64,000 nt of DNA from Acidobacteriota bacterium (GTDB lineage Bacteria > Acidobacteriota > Thermoanaerobaculia > Multivoradales > Multivoraceae). Under the pieces are notes generated by a model. The model had not been told where the DNA came from, did no database searches, and saw only the letters and a list, made by a program, of their open reading frames with translations. Made by a program: the position numbers and the translations under genes. Location: NCBI GenBank assembly GCA_028875725.1, contig JAPPCR010000006.1:1-64000 (forward strand), given 5' to 3'. Within the stretch, counting starts at the first letter, position 1; each line of letters begins with the position of its first letter. Of the stretch, positions 9,119 to 18,121 are shown piece after piece.

Positions 9119-10504
9119 GTGGGCGTCGAGAGTTTCCGCAACATCTTCGCGATTCCGGATCTCCGGAATCGGGTGTTGTTCATGCTGGGCCTGCTGGCGG
9201 TCTACCGCATCGGCTGCATCATTCCGACTCCGGGCATCGACCCCCTGGCCCTGAGCGAGTTCATGGAGCAGATGCAGGGGACGGTGCTGGGTTTCGTCAA
9301 CACCTTCACCGGCGGCAGCCTGGGCCGTGTGGCGCTCTTCGCCCTCGGCATCATGCCCTACATCTCGGCGTCGATCATTCTGCAACTGCTGACCGTGGTC
9401 GTGCCCTATCTCGAGAAGCTCTCCAAGGAGGGCGAGATGGGCCGGCGCAAGATCACCCAGTACACCCGCTACGGGACCGTGGTCATCTCGATCATCCAGG
9501 GGACGACCATCGCGTTCTTCCTGGAGAATCTGACCTCGCCGGGAGGCGCGAACCTCGTCCTCAACCCCGGCCTCGGGTTCAAGTTCGTCACCGTGCTCTC
9601 GCTTACGACCGGCTGCGCCTTTGTGATGTGGCTCGGCGAGCAGATCAGCGAACGGGGGATCGGGAACGGCATTTCTCTCATCATCTTCGCCGGCATCGTC
9701 GTCGGTCTGCCGGGCGCCGTGCTGGGCCTCTTCGGCCAGCTCCAGAGCGGCGCGATGTCCCTGCTCAAGATCCTGTTGCTGTCGGTCTTCATGCTCGTCG
9801 TCGTGGCCTTCATCGTCTACATGGAGAGGGCGCAGCGGCGGATCCCCGTGCAGTACGCCAAGCGGATCGTCGGCCGCAGGCAGTACGGCGGACAGAGCAC
9901 CTACCTTCCGCTGCGCGTGAACACGGGCGGCGTGATTCCGGTCATCTTCGCGAGTTCCGTGGTCACCGTGCCGGCGACGGTCGCCGGGATGATCCAGTAC
10001 GAGCCGATCCAGCAGATCGCGACTGCCATGCAGTGGGGGCAGCCCGTCTACTACCTGCTCTACGTGGCGGCGATCATCTTCTTCTCGTACTTCTACGTTT
10101 CGATCATCTTCAACCCGAACGACCTTGCCGAGAACATGCGCAAGTACGGCGGGTTCATCCCCGGCATCCGCTCCGGCAGGCGGACCTCGGAGTACATCGA
10201 TCGGGTGCTTACTCGCCTGACGCTGGTCGGCTCCCTCTACCTGGCGGGCGTGTCCGTGCTGCCCGAGTTCATGATCGCGGGCTTCAAGGTCGGGGGCATT
10301 CCGTTCGTCGGCTCGACTCTGGACAACTACGCGCCGCTCTGGCTCACCGAAGGCATGGGGATCAACTTCTACTTCGGCGGCACGTCGCTCCTGATCGTGG
10401 TCAGCGTCGCGATGGACACGCTCCAGCAGATCGAGAGCCAGCTCGTGATGAGGAACTACGAGGGCTTCATGAAGCGGGGCCGGATCAAGGGACGCCGTGG
10501 CTGA
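9119..10504 (+). CDS. secY: Preprotein translocase subunit SecY
   Basis: SecY (461 residues) is the channel subunit of the Sec translocon in the inner membrane. Ten hydrophobic segments can be traced, and the family blocks are present: FALGIMPYISASIILQLL near residues 78-95, SERGIGNGISLIIFAGIV, VEMERAQRRIP-like VYMERAQRRIPVQYAKR and FNPNDLAENMRKYGGFIPGI. It starts at GTG 9119 in the standard position after rplO and overlaps adk by 8 bases. Confidence 0.97.
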   Translation: MGVESFRNIFAIPDLRNRVLFMLGLLAVYRIGCIIPTPGIDPLALSEFMEQMQGTVLGFVNTFTGGSLGRVALFALGIMPYISASIILQLLTVVVPYLEKLSKEGEMGRRKITQYTRYGTVVISIIQGTTIAFFLENLTSPGGANLVLNPGLGFKFVTVLSLTTGCAFVMWLGEQISERGIGNGISLIIFAGIVVGLPGAVLGLFGQLQSGAMSLLKILLLSVFMLVVVAFIVYMERAQRRIPVQYAKRIVGRRQYGGQSTYLPLRVNTGGVIPVIFASSVVTVPATVAGMIQYEPIQQIATAMQWGQPVYYLLYVAAIIFFSYFYVSIIFNPNDLAENMRKYGGFIPGIRSGRRTSEYIDRVLTRLTLVGSLYLAGVSVLPEFMIAGFKVGGIPFVGSTLDNYAPLWLTEGMGINFYFGGTSLLIVVSVAMDTLQQIESQLVMRNYEGFMKRGRIKGRRG

Positions 10505-11069
10505 CACCCTGCGCATCGTGCTGCTCGGGGCGCCGGGCTGCGGCAAGGGCACGCAGGCGGAGCGCCTGGCGGCGACGCTCGGCGTTCCCGCCATCTCGAC
10601 CGGCGACATGTTGCGCGCGGCGGTCGCGGCCGGCAGCGAACTCGGTCGACGGGTCGAAGGCGTGATGGCCTCGGGCGCGCTGGTTGACGACGACCTCATG
10701 GCCGAGGTGGTGCGGGACCGGCTGGGCCAGCCGGATGCGGCCGCGGGCTTCCTGCTCGACGGCTATCCGCGGACCGCGCCGCAGGCCGGAACGCTCGAGG
10801 AGATCCTCAACGGCAGCCACATCGATCACGTCGTGACGATCGATGTGCCGGACGAGGAGCTGGTCCAGCGCATCGTTCTTCGCGGCCGCGGCGCGGACGA
10901 CCGGGAGGACGTCGTGCGCGAGCGGCTGCAGGTCTACGCGGCGCAGACCGAGCCCCTGATCGCTCACTACGAGGGCCTGGGGCTGCTGCGCCGGGTCAAC
11001 GGCAACGTCCCGATCGAACAGGTGACGGCCGCGATCGAGGCAGCGCTGGCCGGGACGGCGCAGGCCTGA
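10497..11069 (+). CDS. adk: Adenylate kinase, short (LID-less) form
   Basis: Adenylate kinase interconverts ATP, AMP and ADP. The P-loop [15 protein letters not shown] lies at residues 11-25, the AMP-binding STGDMLRAA block follows, and [12 protein letters not shown] is the nucleotide-binding signature. At 190 residues and with only [15 protein letters not shown] where the LID domain would be, it is the short variant without a zinc-finger LID. GTG 10497 overlaps the secY end by 8 bases. The map gene that often follows adk is absent. Confidence 0.96.
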   Translation: MADTLRIVLLGAPGCGKGTQAERLAATLGVPAISTGDMLRAAVAAGSELGRRVEGVMASGALVDDDLMAEVVRDRLGQPDAAAGFLLDGYPRTAPQAGTLEEILNGSHIDHVVTIDVPDEELVQRIVLRGRGADDREDVVRERLQVYAAQTEPLIAHYEGLGLLRRVNGNVPIEQVTAAIEAALAGTAQA

Positions 11070-11113
11070 CGGAAGTAGAATCGAGAGTTGGCGGAGAAGG
11101 AAGGAAACGCGGA

Positions 11114-11335
11114 GTGAAGAAGGAAGAGGCGATTGAAGTCGAGGCCACGGTCGTGGAGACGCTGCCGAACGCGGTCTTCAAGGTCGAGCTGGACAACGAG
11201 CATCAGGCCCTGGCCCATATCTCGGGCAAGATGCGCAAGCACTTCATCCGCATTCTTCCGGGAGACCGTGTGCTGGTGGAACTCTCTCCCTACGATCCAG
11301 GTCGCGGCCGGATCGTCTACAGGCTGAGAACCTGA
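11114..11335 (+). CDS. infA: Translation initiation factor IF-1
   Basis: IF-1 (73 residues) binds the ribosomal A site during initiation. The OB-fold protein matches the family along its whole length: [20 protein letters not shown], then [19 protein letters not shown] and [15 protein letters not shown]. Start is GTG 11114 after GGAGAAGGAAGGAAA. It lies 44 bases after adk, directly before rpmJ. Confidence 0.96.
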   Translation: MKKEEAIEVEATVVETLPNAVFKVELDNEHQALAHISGKMRKHFIRILPGDRVLVELSPYDPGRGRIVYRLRT

Positions 11336-11366
11336 CGGCCGGGTAGGCAGCCAAAGGAGGTTCATC

Positions 11367-11480
11367 ATGAAGGTGCGAGCGTCAGTCAAGAGGATGTGCG
11401 TCAAGTGCAAGGTGGTCAGGCGTCGCGGTGTCGTCCGCGTCATCTGTGAGAACCCCAAGCACAAGCAGCGGCAGGGCTGA
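11367..11480 (+). CDS. rpmJ: 50S ribosomal protein L36
   Basis: This 37-codon gene reads [20 protein letters not shown] and ends [12 protein letters not shown]. The cysteines at 11, 14 and 27 and the histidine at 32 form the zinc site of the C+ (zinc-binding) L36 type. A strong AAAGGAGG lies at 11353-11360 before ATG 11367. Its place between infA and rpsM is canonical. Confidence 0.97.
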   Translation: MKVRASVKRMCVKCKVVRRRGVVRVICENPKHKQRQG

Positions 11481-11501
11481 AGAGGACGAGGAGAGTTCGT
11501 T

Positions 11502-11882
11502 ATGGCGAGAATCGCGGGGATCGATCTACCGCAGAACAAGCAGGTCGGCATCGGACTGACCTACATCTACGGAATCGGGCGCTCTCGGGCTCAGGTGCTC
11601 CTGAACGAGGCCGGCGTCGAAGCGACGGTCAAGGTCAAGGATCTGACCGAGGACGAGACCGGGCGCATTCGTCAGGTGGTCCAGGACGCCGGAGCGGTCG
11701 AGGGCGACCTGCGCAAGGAAGTCACCCAGAGCATCAAGCGGTTGATGGAGATCGGCAGCTACCGAGGGGTCAGGCACCGCAAGAGCCTGCCCGTTCGAGG
11801 CCAGCGTACGCACACCAACGCGCGCACGCGCAAGGGACCGCGGCGGGCTACCGTCGCGGGCAAGAAGAAGGCCACGAAGTAA
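11502..11882 (+). CDS. rpsM: 30S ribosomal protein S13
   Basis: S13 (126 residues) sits in the 30S head and contacts P-site tRNA and L5. It starts [20 protein letters not shown] and has the helix-two-turn-helix [12 protein letters not shown] plus the C-terminal basic tail [28 protein letters not shown] precedes the ATG. Context with rpmJ and rpsK is standard for the alpha operon. Confidence 0.97.
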   Translation: MARIAGIDLPQNKQVGIGLTYIYGIGRSRAQVLLNEAGVEATVKVKDLTEDETGRIRQVVQDAGAVEGDLRKEVTQSIKRLMEIGSYRGVRHRKSLPVRGQRTHTNARTRKGPRRATVAGKKKATK

Positions 11883-11902
11883 GGGGAAGGGGACAAGGAC
11901 AG

Positions 11903-12277
11903 ATGGCAAAGGCGAGGAAGGAGAAGCGCGTCGTGCCCCACGCTGTGGCGCATGTCAACGCGACCTTCAACAACACCCTGGTTTGCATCACGGATCCGGA
12001 TGGCAACGTCCTGACCTGGTCATCGTCGGGCCGCAACGGCTTCAAGGGATCGCGCAAGGGAACGCCCTTCGCGGCTCAGGTGGCGGCCCAGGCGGTCGGC
12101 TACCAGGCAAAGGACATGGGCGTGCGGACGGTCGATGTGCTGGTCAAAGGGCCGGGCGGCGGCAGGGAGTCCGCGGTCCGGGCGCTGCAGGCGACCGGCA
12201 TCAGCATCCGGTCGATCCGTGACGTCACGCCAATTCCGCACAACGGTTGCCGTCCCCGCAAGCGGCGCCGGGTCTGA
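11903..12277 (+). CDS. rpsK: 30S ribosomal protein S11
   Basis: S11 (124 residues) lies on the 30S platform near the E-site mRNA. Family blocks are [39 protein letters not shown] and the C-terminal [18 protein letters not shown]. In many bacteria rpsD follows, but here a 78-base gap leads directly to rpoA. Confidence 0.97.
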   Translation: MAKARKEKRVVPHAVAHVNATFNNTLVCITDPDGNVLTWSSSGRNGFKGSRKGTPFAAQVAAQAVGYQAKDMGVRTVDVLVKGPGGGRESAVRALQATGISIRSIRDVTPIPHNGCRPRKRRRV

Positions 12278-12355
12278 AGCCGGTTCCGTCCCGCATCGCT
12301 AGCGAGAAATCAACGTTTCCAACCTGGAACGCAATCGAGATAGGTAGGAGTGAAC

Positions 12356-13342
12356 ATGCTCTGGAAGGGATTCCAACGCCCCAAACGCGTCGAAATCGAC
12401 ACTGAGACCCTGACCGACAGCTACGGGAGGTTCTCGGCCCAGCCGTTCGAACGCGGTTTCGGCGCGACGGTCGGCAATGCGCTGCGCCGCAGTCTGCTGT
12501 CAGCGATCGAAGGCGCAGCGATCACTGCGGTGCGCATCGATGGCGCGCTGCACGAGTTCTCGTCGCTCGAAGGGGTCGTCGAAGACGTCACCGACATCAT
12601 CCTCAACCTGAAGCAGGTGCCGCTGCGGTCTCTCGACGGTGCGACCAGCGTGATCTCTCTCGATGTCACGGGTCCGCGAGAGGTCGCCGCCGGCGACTTC
12701 GACACCGCTGCCAGTGTCGAGATCCGGGATGCGGCCAGCAAGGTGGCCACGCTCAACGAACGGGGCTGCCTCCGTCTCGAGGCGCAGGTCAGGAACGGCC
12801 GCGGCTACGTCAGCGCGGACCGCAACCTCGAACCGTCGATGGGCATCGGCTGGATTCCGCTCGACTCGGTGCACAGCCCGGTCAAGCGCGTGAACTACCG
12901 CGTGGAAGCGGCCCGGCTCGGTCGTACCACCGACTACGAGCGGCTGATCGTGGAAGTCTGGACCGATGGCACAGTGACGCCGGAAGAGGCGATGTCGCGC
13001 GCCGGCACGCTGCTGCGCGAGCATCTGACGATCTTCATCAATGCGGAGGAGAGCCTGATCGCGGGCACCGTAGCCGAAGAGGAGATCGACGGCGGTGACC
13101 TGGATGTCCTGCTCCACAAGGCGATTGACGACCTGAACCTGAGCGTCCGATCGGCGAACTGCCTGCGAAACGCGAACATCAACACGGTCGGCGACCTGGT
13201 GGTGCGCAGCGAGAAAGAGATGCTCGAGACCAAGAACTTCGGGCGCAAGTCGCTCGAGGAGATCCAGGAAGTACTCGACAAGATGGGTCTGTCCTTCGGT
13301 ATGGAGGTTCCCGCGAACGCGGAGAGCGGAGTGCAGGCCTAG
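12356..13342 (+). CDS. rpoA: RNA polymerase alpha subunit
   Basis: The alpha subunit (328 residues) forms the dimer on which core RNA polymerase assembles. The N-terminal domain shows [20 protein letters not shown], and the C-terminal domain shows [20 protein letters not shown] and [15 protein letters not shown], which bind UP-element DNA and activators. ATG 12356 is preferred over GTG 12350 because AGGAG (12346-12350) is correctly spaced for 12356 and overlaps 12350. It follows rpsK with no rpsD between. Confidence 0.97.
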   Translation: MLWKGFQRPKRVEIDTETLTDSYGRFSAQPFERGFGATVGNALRRSLLSAIEGAAITAVRIDGALHEFSSLEGVVEDVTDIILNLKQVPLRSLDGATSVISLDVTGPREVAAGDFDTAASVEIRDAASKVATLNERGCLRLEAQVRNGRGYVSADRNLEPSMGIGWIPLDSVHSPVKRVNYRVEAARLGRTTDYERLIVEVWTDGTVTPEEAMSRAGTLLREHLTIFINAEESLIAGTVAEEEIDGGDLDVLLHKAIDDLNLSVRSANCLRNANINTVGDLVVRSEKEMLETKNFGRKSLEEIQEVLDKMGLSFGMEVPANAESGVQA

Positions 13343-13386
13343 CAGGCCGCTGAACCGTTCTCGAGCTTCCCCGGGAAGGAGCGAAG

Positions 13387-13749
13387 ATGCGTCACGGAGT
13401 TGGCTACAAGAAACTCGGCCGGACGACGGCCCACCGTCGGGCGATGTTCCGCAACCAGCTCGCGTCGCTGGTCGTGCACGGCCGCATCCAGACGACCTTG
13501 GCCAAGGCCAAGGCCCTGCGGCCGGTCGCCGAGAAGATGATCACCCGGAGCCGCGAGGACACCGTCCACGCCCGCCGCCTGGTCCGCCGCTGGCTCCCCA
13601 ACCGCGACCACGTCAAGAAGCTCTTCGACGAGATCGCCCCCCGCTACGCCGACCGTCCAGGCGGCTACCTTCGCATCACCAAGCTCGGCCCCCGCAAGGG
13701 CGACGCCGCCGAACGCGCCGTCATCGAGTTCGTCGACACCGACGAGTAG
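13387..13749 (+). CDS. rplQ: 50S ribosomal protein L17
   Basis: L17 (120 residues) sits at the tunnel exit. The sequence starts [20 protein letters not shown] and contains the [20 protein letters not shown] and [19 protein letters not shown] blocks. GGGAAGGAG precedes the ATG. It is the last gene of the ribosomal superoperon; no simple T-tract terminator follows, but the large palindromic element at 13801 begins 51 bases downstream and could serve as one. Confidence 0.97.
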   Translation: MRHGVGYKKLGRTTAHRRAMFRNQLASLVVHGRIQTTLAKAKALRPVAEKMITRSREDTVHARRLVRRWLPNRDHVKKLFDEIAPRYADRPGGYLRITKLGPRKGDAAERAVIEFVDTDE

Positions 13750-13800
13750 CTGGCGCGCTACGGCGCCGGCGGAATGGCGCGACGGCGTCGGTGACACCCG

Positions 13801-13973
13801 CCTGCAGCGGGCCGAAGGAGGGGGTCCCTGCGGACGCTCACGCTTTCCTGGTGGAGGGGGAGCCGGCGTTCGCTTCGGTCGGCTGCGTTTCGCATCGGCG
13901 TCAGGCTCGGGCACGTCGCAGGGAGTCACTTGCCTCCGGCCCGCAGTGACCCCCTCCTTCGGCCCGCTGCAGG
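13801..13973 (-). repeat. Palindromic structured element, copy A
   Basis: The 26-base left end (13801-13826) is the exact reverse complement of the right end (13948-13973), so the 173-nt unit folds into one long hairpin with a branched core. Read on the minus strand, the core (13939 down to 13868) matches copy B at about 61 of 72 positions without gaps by my hand alignment. It includes the shared blocks ggaggcaagtgactccc and gaaacgcagccgaccgaagc. There is no reading frame I would defend in it. It could be a MITE or REP-like mobile palindrome, a non-coding RNA, or a bidirectional terminator module. Confidence 0.85.
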
Positions 13974-14279
13974 CTGGACTCTCCTGGGCGTCGGGACGCC
14001 GGTAGCCGAAGTGCGGCTCGGTGGAATGTGATGGCGCCGCCAAGCTTGTTTGACAGAAGGGCGCTTTGACTCCTCGCGGCAGTCAGGCGAGTTCGCCGCA
14101 GCAATCCACCGTTTGCCGGGTCAAGTCCACGACGTTTGACAAGCAGCTCCGTAGCGCACTTGCACGGGCTCCGGGCAGAAAGCTCCACAGTGACGGGCGC
14201 TACTTCAGAGCAGAAACGCTTGACACCCGGGCAGCCGATCGACGTCATCCGTGGAGGTTGAGTCGCCCGACGACGTCCA
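13974..14279. other. Spacer between the two inverted element copies, no gene seen
   Basis: Together with the two flanking elements this makes a 744-base gene-free gap (13750-14493) between the convergent ends of rplQ and the EF-G-like gene. No open frame here has coding character. The only pattern noticed is repetition of TTTGAC or TTGACA (near 14048, 14064, 14135 and 14220). TTGACA at 14220-14225 resembles a -35 box but has no good -10 partner. The function is unknown. Confidence 0.5.
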
Positions 14280-14454
14280 GCCGGCCCGGGCCCGAGGAGA
14301 GGGTCCCAGGGGGCTGGAGGCAAGTGACTCCCGGCGCGGTACCCGTAACTGACGCCGACGTGAAACGCAGCCGACCGAAGCGAGCACTCCCGTCCCGTTC
14401 ACCCAGCGAGTGCGAGCGTCCCCTGGGACCCCTCTCCTCGGGCCCCCAGCCGGC
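14280..14454 (+). repeat. Palindromic structured element, copy B
   Basis: This 175-nt unit is a second copy of the element at 13801-13973 in the opposite orientation. Its arms pair as gccggc, an internal loop, 15 bp, a one-base bulge, then 8 bp. Compared with copy A, the shared 18-bp inner stem (14288-14305 with 14427-14445) differs at three positions, and each change is matched on the other arm (G-C to C-G, A-T to G-C, G-C to A-T), so pairing is fully kept. The conserved core lies at 14314-14385. It ends 39 bases before the stop of the convergent EF-G-like gene. Confidence 0.85.
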
Positions 14455-14493
14455 GTGTGCGTCCTCCGCCGCCACGCCTCCGCCGCCGCGCCG

Positions 14494-16590
14494 CTAGCCG
14501 TCTTCGTCTTCGCGTTTCGCCTCGGCGATGATCTTCTCCTGGATCTGGCGGGGGACTTCTTCGTAGTGGGAGAAGGCCATCGTGAAGCTGGAGCGGCCCT
14601 GGGTCATTGAGCGGAGGGCGGGGGCGTAGGTGAGCATTTCGGCCATGGGGACGGTGGCCTTGACGATCTGGGCGTTGCCCTTGGCTTCCATGCCCTGGGG
14701 CCGGCCGCGGCGGGAGGAGAGGTCGCTCATGATGTCGCCCATGAAGTCTTCGGTCGTGTTGATGTCGACCTTCATGACCGGTTCGAGGAGGGTGGGCGCT
14801 GCTCTTGCCATCGCGTCCTTGAAGGCGAGTGAGCCGGCGACCTTGAAGGCCATCTCCGAGGAGTCGACGTCGTGGTACTTGCCGTCCTGGAGGCGGACCC
14901 GGAAGTTGCCGACCGGGTAGCCGGCCAGGTAGCCGCGGCCTGCCGCTTCGAGCAGGCCCTTCTCGACGGCCGGACGGTAGTTCTGGGGGATGGAGCCGCC
15001 GAAGATCTCGTCGACGAACTCGTACTCCTCCGCGGTGGCGACGGGTTCCATCGTGATCGTGCAGTCCGCGAACTGGCCGCGGCCGCCGCTCTGCTTCTTG
15101 TGTCGGCCGTGGCCGACGGCGGTTCTCTTGATCGTCTCCCGGTAGGGCACCTTCGGCGGGTGCAGGATGACTTCGACCTTCGACCGGCTCTTCAGCTTGG
15201 AAACCGCGATCTCGACGTGGAGCTGGCCGGCGCCCGAGAGCAGGAACTCCCCGGTCTGCGGGTCGCGGCCGGCGCGGAGGCTGGGATCTTCCTCGACCAG
15301 GCGGGACACAGCCTCGCCGATCTTCTCCTCGTCGCCCTTCGTCTTCGGCTCGATCGCGAACGAAATGGCGGCGACCGGGGGCGAGGGGAAGTCAAGCTTG
15401 ACCGGCCGCTCGCGGCTCGTGATCGAGTCCCCGGTCGCGCTCGACTTCAGCTTGGCGACGCCGCCGATGTCGCCCTTGACGAGTCGGGGAACGTCCTCGC
15501 CGTTCTTGCCCTGCATGTGCATCAGGTGGCCGACGCGCTCCGCCTCCTCGCGCCCCGCGTTCCAGTAGACCGTGTCGGAACCCATATCGCCGGCGGCAAC
15601 GCGAAGCAGGGAGATGCGGCCGGTGAAGGGATCGTTCAACGTCTTGAAGAGGATCGCGCTCACCGGTGCGCCGTCGCCTCGATCCAGCTCCACCGGCTCG
15701 CCGCCAAGATCGGCCGCCGGGATCGGCGGCGCTTCCACCGGCGAGGGCAGGAGCTGGACCACGGTGTCGAGCAGTGCGGAGTTGCCGATGCCGTGGCCGC
15801 CGGACGACATGGTCACCGGAAACAGGGCGCGGGACCTGATCGCGGCCTTGAGCCCCTGGATCAACTGCTCCTGGGTCAGGTCGCCGTTCTCGAAGTAGGC
15901 CTCCATCAACTCGTCGTCGCTCTCCGCGACCGCTTCGGTCAGCTTGTTGCGCCACTCGTCGATCTCTTCCGCGAGTTCCGCCGGCGGCTCGGACACCTGG
16001 CTTCGGCCGGCGCCGTCCCGGTCGTACATGTGCGCCTTGCGGCTCAGCAGGTCGACTACGCCGGCGAAATCCTTGCCGGCGCCGATCGGGATCTGAACGG
16101 GCAGGGCCATGCGGTCGAAGCTCTCCTGGAGTTCCGCGATGCAGCTGGCGAAGTCGATGTTGTCGCGGTCCATCTTGGTCAGGTGGAACATGACCGGCTG
16201 CTCCATTTCGCCGGCGATCTCCCAGGACTTTTCGGCCATGACCTGGGTCGGCGAGGCGGCGTTTACGCACAGGAGGGCGGCGTCCGCCGCGCGCATGCCG
16301 GAACTGCTCTCGTGGACGAAGATCCCGGAACCGGGGCAGTCGATCAGATTGACCTTGTAGTGCGCGGCCCCGTCGGACCAAGGGGTGTAGCAGACGGCGA
16401 GACCGATCGAGATGCCGCGCCGGACTTCTTCATCGTCGAAGTCGGTCACCGTGTTCCCGTCTTCCACCCTGTTCTGCCGGTTGAAGACGCCGCCGGTGTA
16501 GAGCAGGCCGGCGAGCAGTGTCGTCTTGCCGCTGTCGTTGTGCCCGACGACGGCGAGGTTGCGTATTTGTTCCGAGTTCTCGAGTTGCAT
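14494..16590 (-). CDS. EF-G-like translational GTPase (EF-G2 type)
   Basis: This 698-residue protein has the five-domain layout of elongation factor G. The P-loop GHNDSGKTT is at residues 16-24, switch I reads EEVRRGISIG, G3 is DCPG, and G4 is TKMD rather than the canonical NKMD. Domain IV keeps the HKKQSGGRGQ loop. These departures (DCPG instead of DTPGH, TKMD instead of NKMD) fit the EF-G-like EF-G2 family more than the housekeeping FusA, which is expected upstream of tuf. Start is ATG 16590 with GGGAG upstream; a longer frame to 16644 is less likely. Its role in the cell is not certain: a secondary translocase or ribosome-associated GTPase. Confidence 0.88.
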   Translation of the reverse strand: MQLENSEQIRNLAVVGHNDSGKTTLLAGLLYTGGVFNRQNRVEDGNTVTDFDDEEVRRGISIGLAVCYTPWSDGAAHYKVNLIDCPGSGIFVHESSSGMRAADAALLCVNAASPTQVMAEKSWEIAGEMEQPVMFHLTKMDRDNIDFASCIAELQESFDRMALPVQIPIGAGKDFAGVVDLLSRKAHMYDRDGAGRSQVSEPPAELAEEIDEWRNKLTEAVAESDDELMEAYFENGDLTQEQLIQGLKAAIRSRALFPVTMSSGGHGIGNSALLDTVVQLLPSPVEAPPIPAADLGGEPVELDRGDGAPVSAILFKTLNDPFTGRISLLRVAAGDMGSDTVYWNAGREEAERVGHLMHMQGKNGEDVPRLVKGDIGGVAKLKSSATGDSITSRERPVKLDFPSPPVAAISFAIEPKTKGDEEKIGEAVSRLVEEDPSLRAGRDPQTGEFLLSGAGQLHVEIAVSKLKSRSKVEVILHPPKVPYRETIKRTAVGHGRHKKQSGGRGQFADCTITMEPVATAEEYEFVDEIFGGSIPQNYRPAVEKGLLEAAGRGYLAGYPVGNFRVRLQDGKYHDVDSSEMAFKVAGSLAFKDAMARAAPTLLEPVMKVDINTTEDFMGDIMSDLSSRRGRPQGMEAKGNAQIVKATVPMAEMLTYAPALRSMTQGRSSFTMAFSHYEEVPRQIQEKIIAEAKREDEDG

Positions 16591-16735
16591 CGACGCTCCC
16601 GTCGCAGGCACCGCGAGCCCGCCCTGGGGGCCCGCGTCTTTCACGCTTTGCGGGTCTCAGTCCGCTGTCCGCAGGGTGAGTCCGCAGTGTAGAAACAGCC
16701 GCAGAAGATACCACGCGCGTGGCGTTCTTCGGCGC

Positions 16736-18121
16736 TCAGCTGGCCGCTTGCACCTCGGTCGTTCCGAGCCCTTCGAGCTGCGGCAGGAGCTTGTCGGCGG
16801 GACCTACGGCGGTGATCGTCAGGCCTTCAGGGAACATGTGGCGGAGACAGACCTGGAGGACATCTTCCGCCGAGGTCGCGCGCACACGTTCGGGCCAGCG
16901 GTCGTACTCGTCGCGGTCGAGGTCGAAGACGGCGAGCGTCTGAAGGCGGGAGGAGAGACCCTGAATCGTCTGCAGCGTGTAGGGGAAGACGCCGACCATG
17001 TAATTCCGGGCGTCGTCGAGTTCTGCTGCACCTGGCGGTTCGGCGCACATCCGCTCCACTTCCTCGACGGTCTTCCGGCAGGCGGCACCCGCGACTTCGT
17101 TGGCCACCGCTGTCGAGATGACGAAGGGACCGGGGCCGCGCCGGAAGGCGAACGCGCTCGAGACGCCGTAGGTGTAGCCGTGCTTTTCCCGGAGCGTGAG
17201 GTTCAGGCGGCTCATGAACTTGCCCCCGAGGATGGAGTTCGCCACCTGGAGCCGGACCCGGTCGGGGTGACGTCGTCCTACGCCGGAATGCCCGATCCGC
17301 AGTTCGGTCTGCGCGGCCCCGGGCCGGTCGACGACCACGACGCGGCGCCCGGATGGCGAGGCAGGCTCGGGTTCGAGGCTCTCCGTGGCGGCGTCGAAAT
17401 GGCGGCCGTGGGCCCTGAGCTGCGGTTCGACCGTACTCTCGATCGCCTGGCGTACGCTGCCGCGCCCGAGATCGCCGACCGCGATCAGGTGGCATGAGCC
17501 CGCTGCGAGGGTCCGCCCGTGGAACGAGGCGATGTCCTCGCGGGTGATCGCCTCGGTCGTGTTCCGGTCGCCGATCGTTGGCTGGGCGTAGGGCGTGTCG
17601 CCGTAGACGGCGCGGGCAAAGGCGAGCCTGGCCTGCGCGGCGGGATCGCTGCGACGCCGCTCGATCTCGGCGAGGCGCCGCCGCCGGCGGCGCTCGACCT
17701 CTTGGTCCAGGAAGGCAGGTTCCGCGGTCGCTTCGGCGACGAGTTCCAGGCCGGCCGCGACATCTTCGAGGCCGATCGTGGTGCCGACGGCCGCGTTCTC
17801 CCAGCCGCAGGAGGTCGCGATGGTGGTGCCGAGGTCCTCCGCAGCGGCGGCGAACTCGAGCGCGTCCCGGTGCTTCGTGCCGGCGCCGCGAAGCCCCGCC
17901 GTGAACGAAGCGAGGCCGGCGCGGTCGGGAGTGTCGAGTTCGCTGCCGCCGGGCATGAGCAACACGACGGTGACCAGGCCGCAGCCCGAAACGTCGAGGG
18001 TCCACAGGCGGGTGCCGGATTCGAGCTTCTCGACCTCGAAGTTCGGGAAGGAGCAGCTCCTGCTGGGGCCGGGAACCGGGGGCCGGCCGCGGTCGAGCGC
18101 GGGTTGCCCGTTCGCGGTCAC
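16736..18121 (-). CDS. M16 peptidase-family protein lacking the zinc motif
   Basis: The 461-residue protein has the M16 double-domain fold, with the C-terminal blocks SRLNLTLREKHGYTYGVSSA and the GG-K segment ILGGKFMS, but no HXXEH in the N-terminal half (GLASFTAGLRGAG stands there). Such inactive members pair with an active M16 subunit, as in mitochondrial processing peptidase. GTG 18121 overlaps the stop of the active partner (GTGA), which supports a co-translated heterodimer. A longer frame reaching 18634 is antisense-like noise. No secretion signal is evident at the N-terminus. Confidence 0.88.
   Translation of the reverse strand: MTANGQPALDRGRPPVPGPSRSCSFPNFEVEKLESGTRLWTLDVSGCGLVTVVLLMPGGSELDTPDRAGLASFTAGLRGAGTKHRDALEFAAAAEDLGTTIATSCGWENAAVGTTIGLEDVAAGLELVAEATAEPAFLDQEVERRRRRRLAEIERRRSDPAAQARLAFARAVYGDTPYAQPTIGDRNTTEAITREDIASFHGRTLAAGSCHLIAVGDLGRGSVRQAIESTVEPQLRAHGRHFDAATESLEPEPASPSGRRVVVVDRPGAAQTELRIGHSGVGRRHPDRVRLQVANSILGGKFMSRLNLTLREKHGYTYGVSSAFAFRRGPGPFVISTAVANEVAGAACRKTVEEVERMCAEPPGAAELDDARNYMVGVFPYTLQTIQGLSSRLQTLAVFDLDRDEYDRWPERVRATSAEDVLQVCLRHMFPEGLTITAVGPADKLLPQLEGLGTTEVQAAS

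Noticed and set aside
8831..10699. Long minus-strand open frame (622 codons) opposite secY and adk
   Set aside because: It is antisense to two unmistakable genes, is rich in His, Asp and Arg as expected of a GC-rich shadow frame, and matches no family.
13801..13973. Copy A as a simple intrinsic terminator of rplQ
   Set aside because: The stem is far longer than a terminator hairpin, encloses a ~120-base conserved core, and no T-tract follows; termination may be a side effect but does not explain the conserved core.
14872..16692. Long plus-strand open frame (606 codons) opposite the EF-G-like gene
   Set aside because: The opposite strand encodes a protein with all EF-G domain motifs; the plus frame is a codon-bias shadow.
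16711..16722. 12-base palindrome ccacgcgcgtgg between the EF-G-like gene and the M16 operon end
   Set aside because: Too short and compositionally common in GC-rich DNA to support an operator or terminator call.
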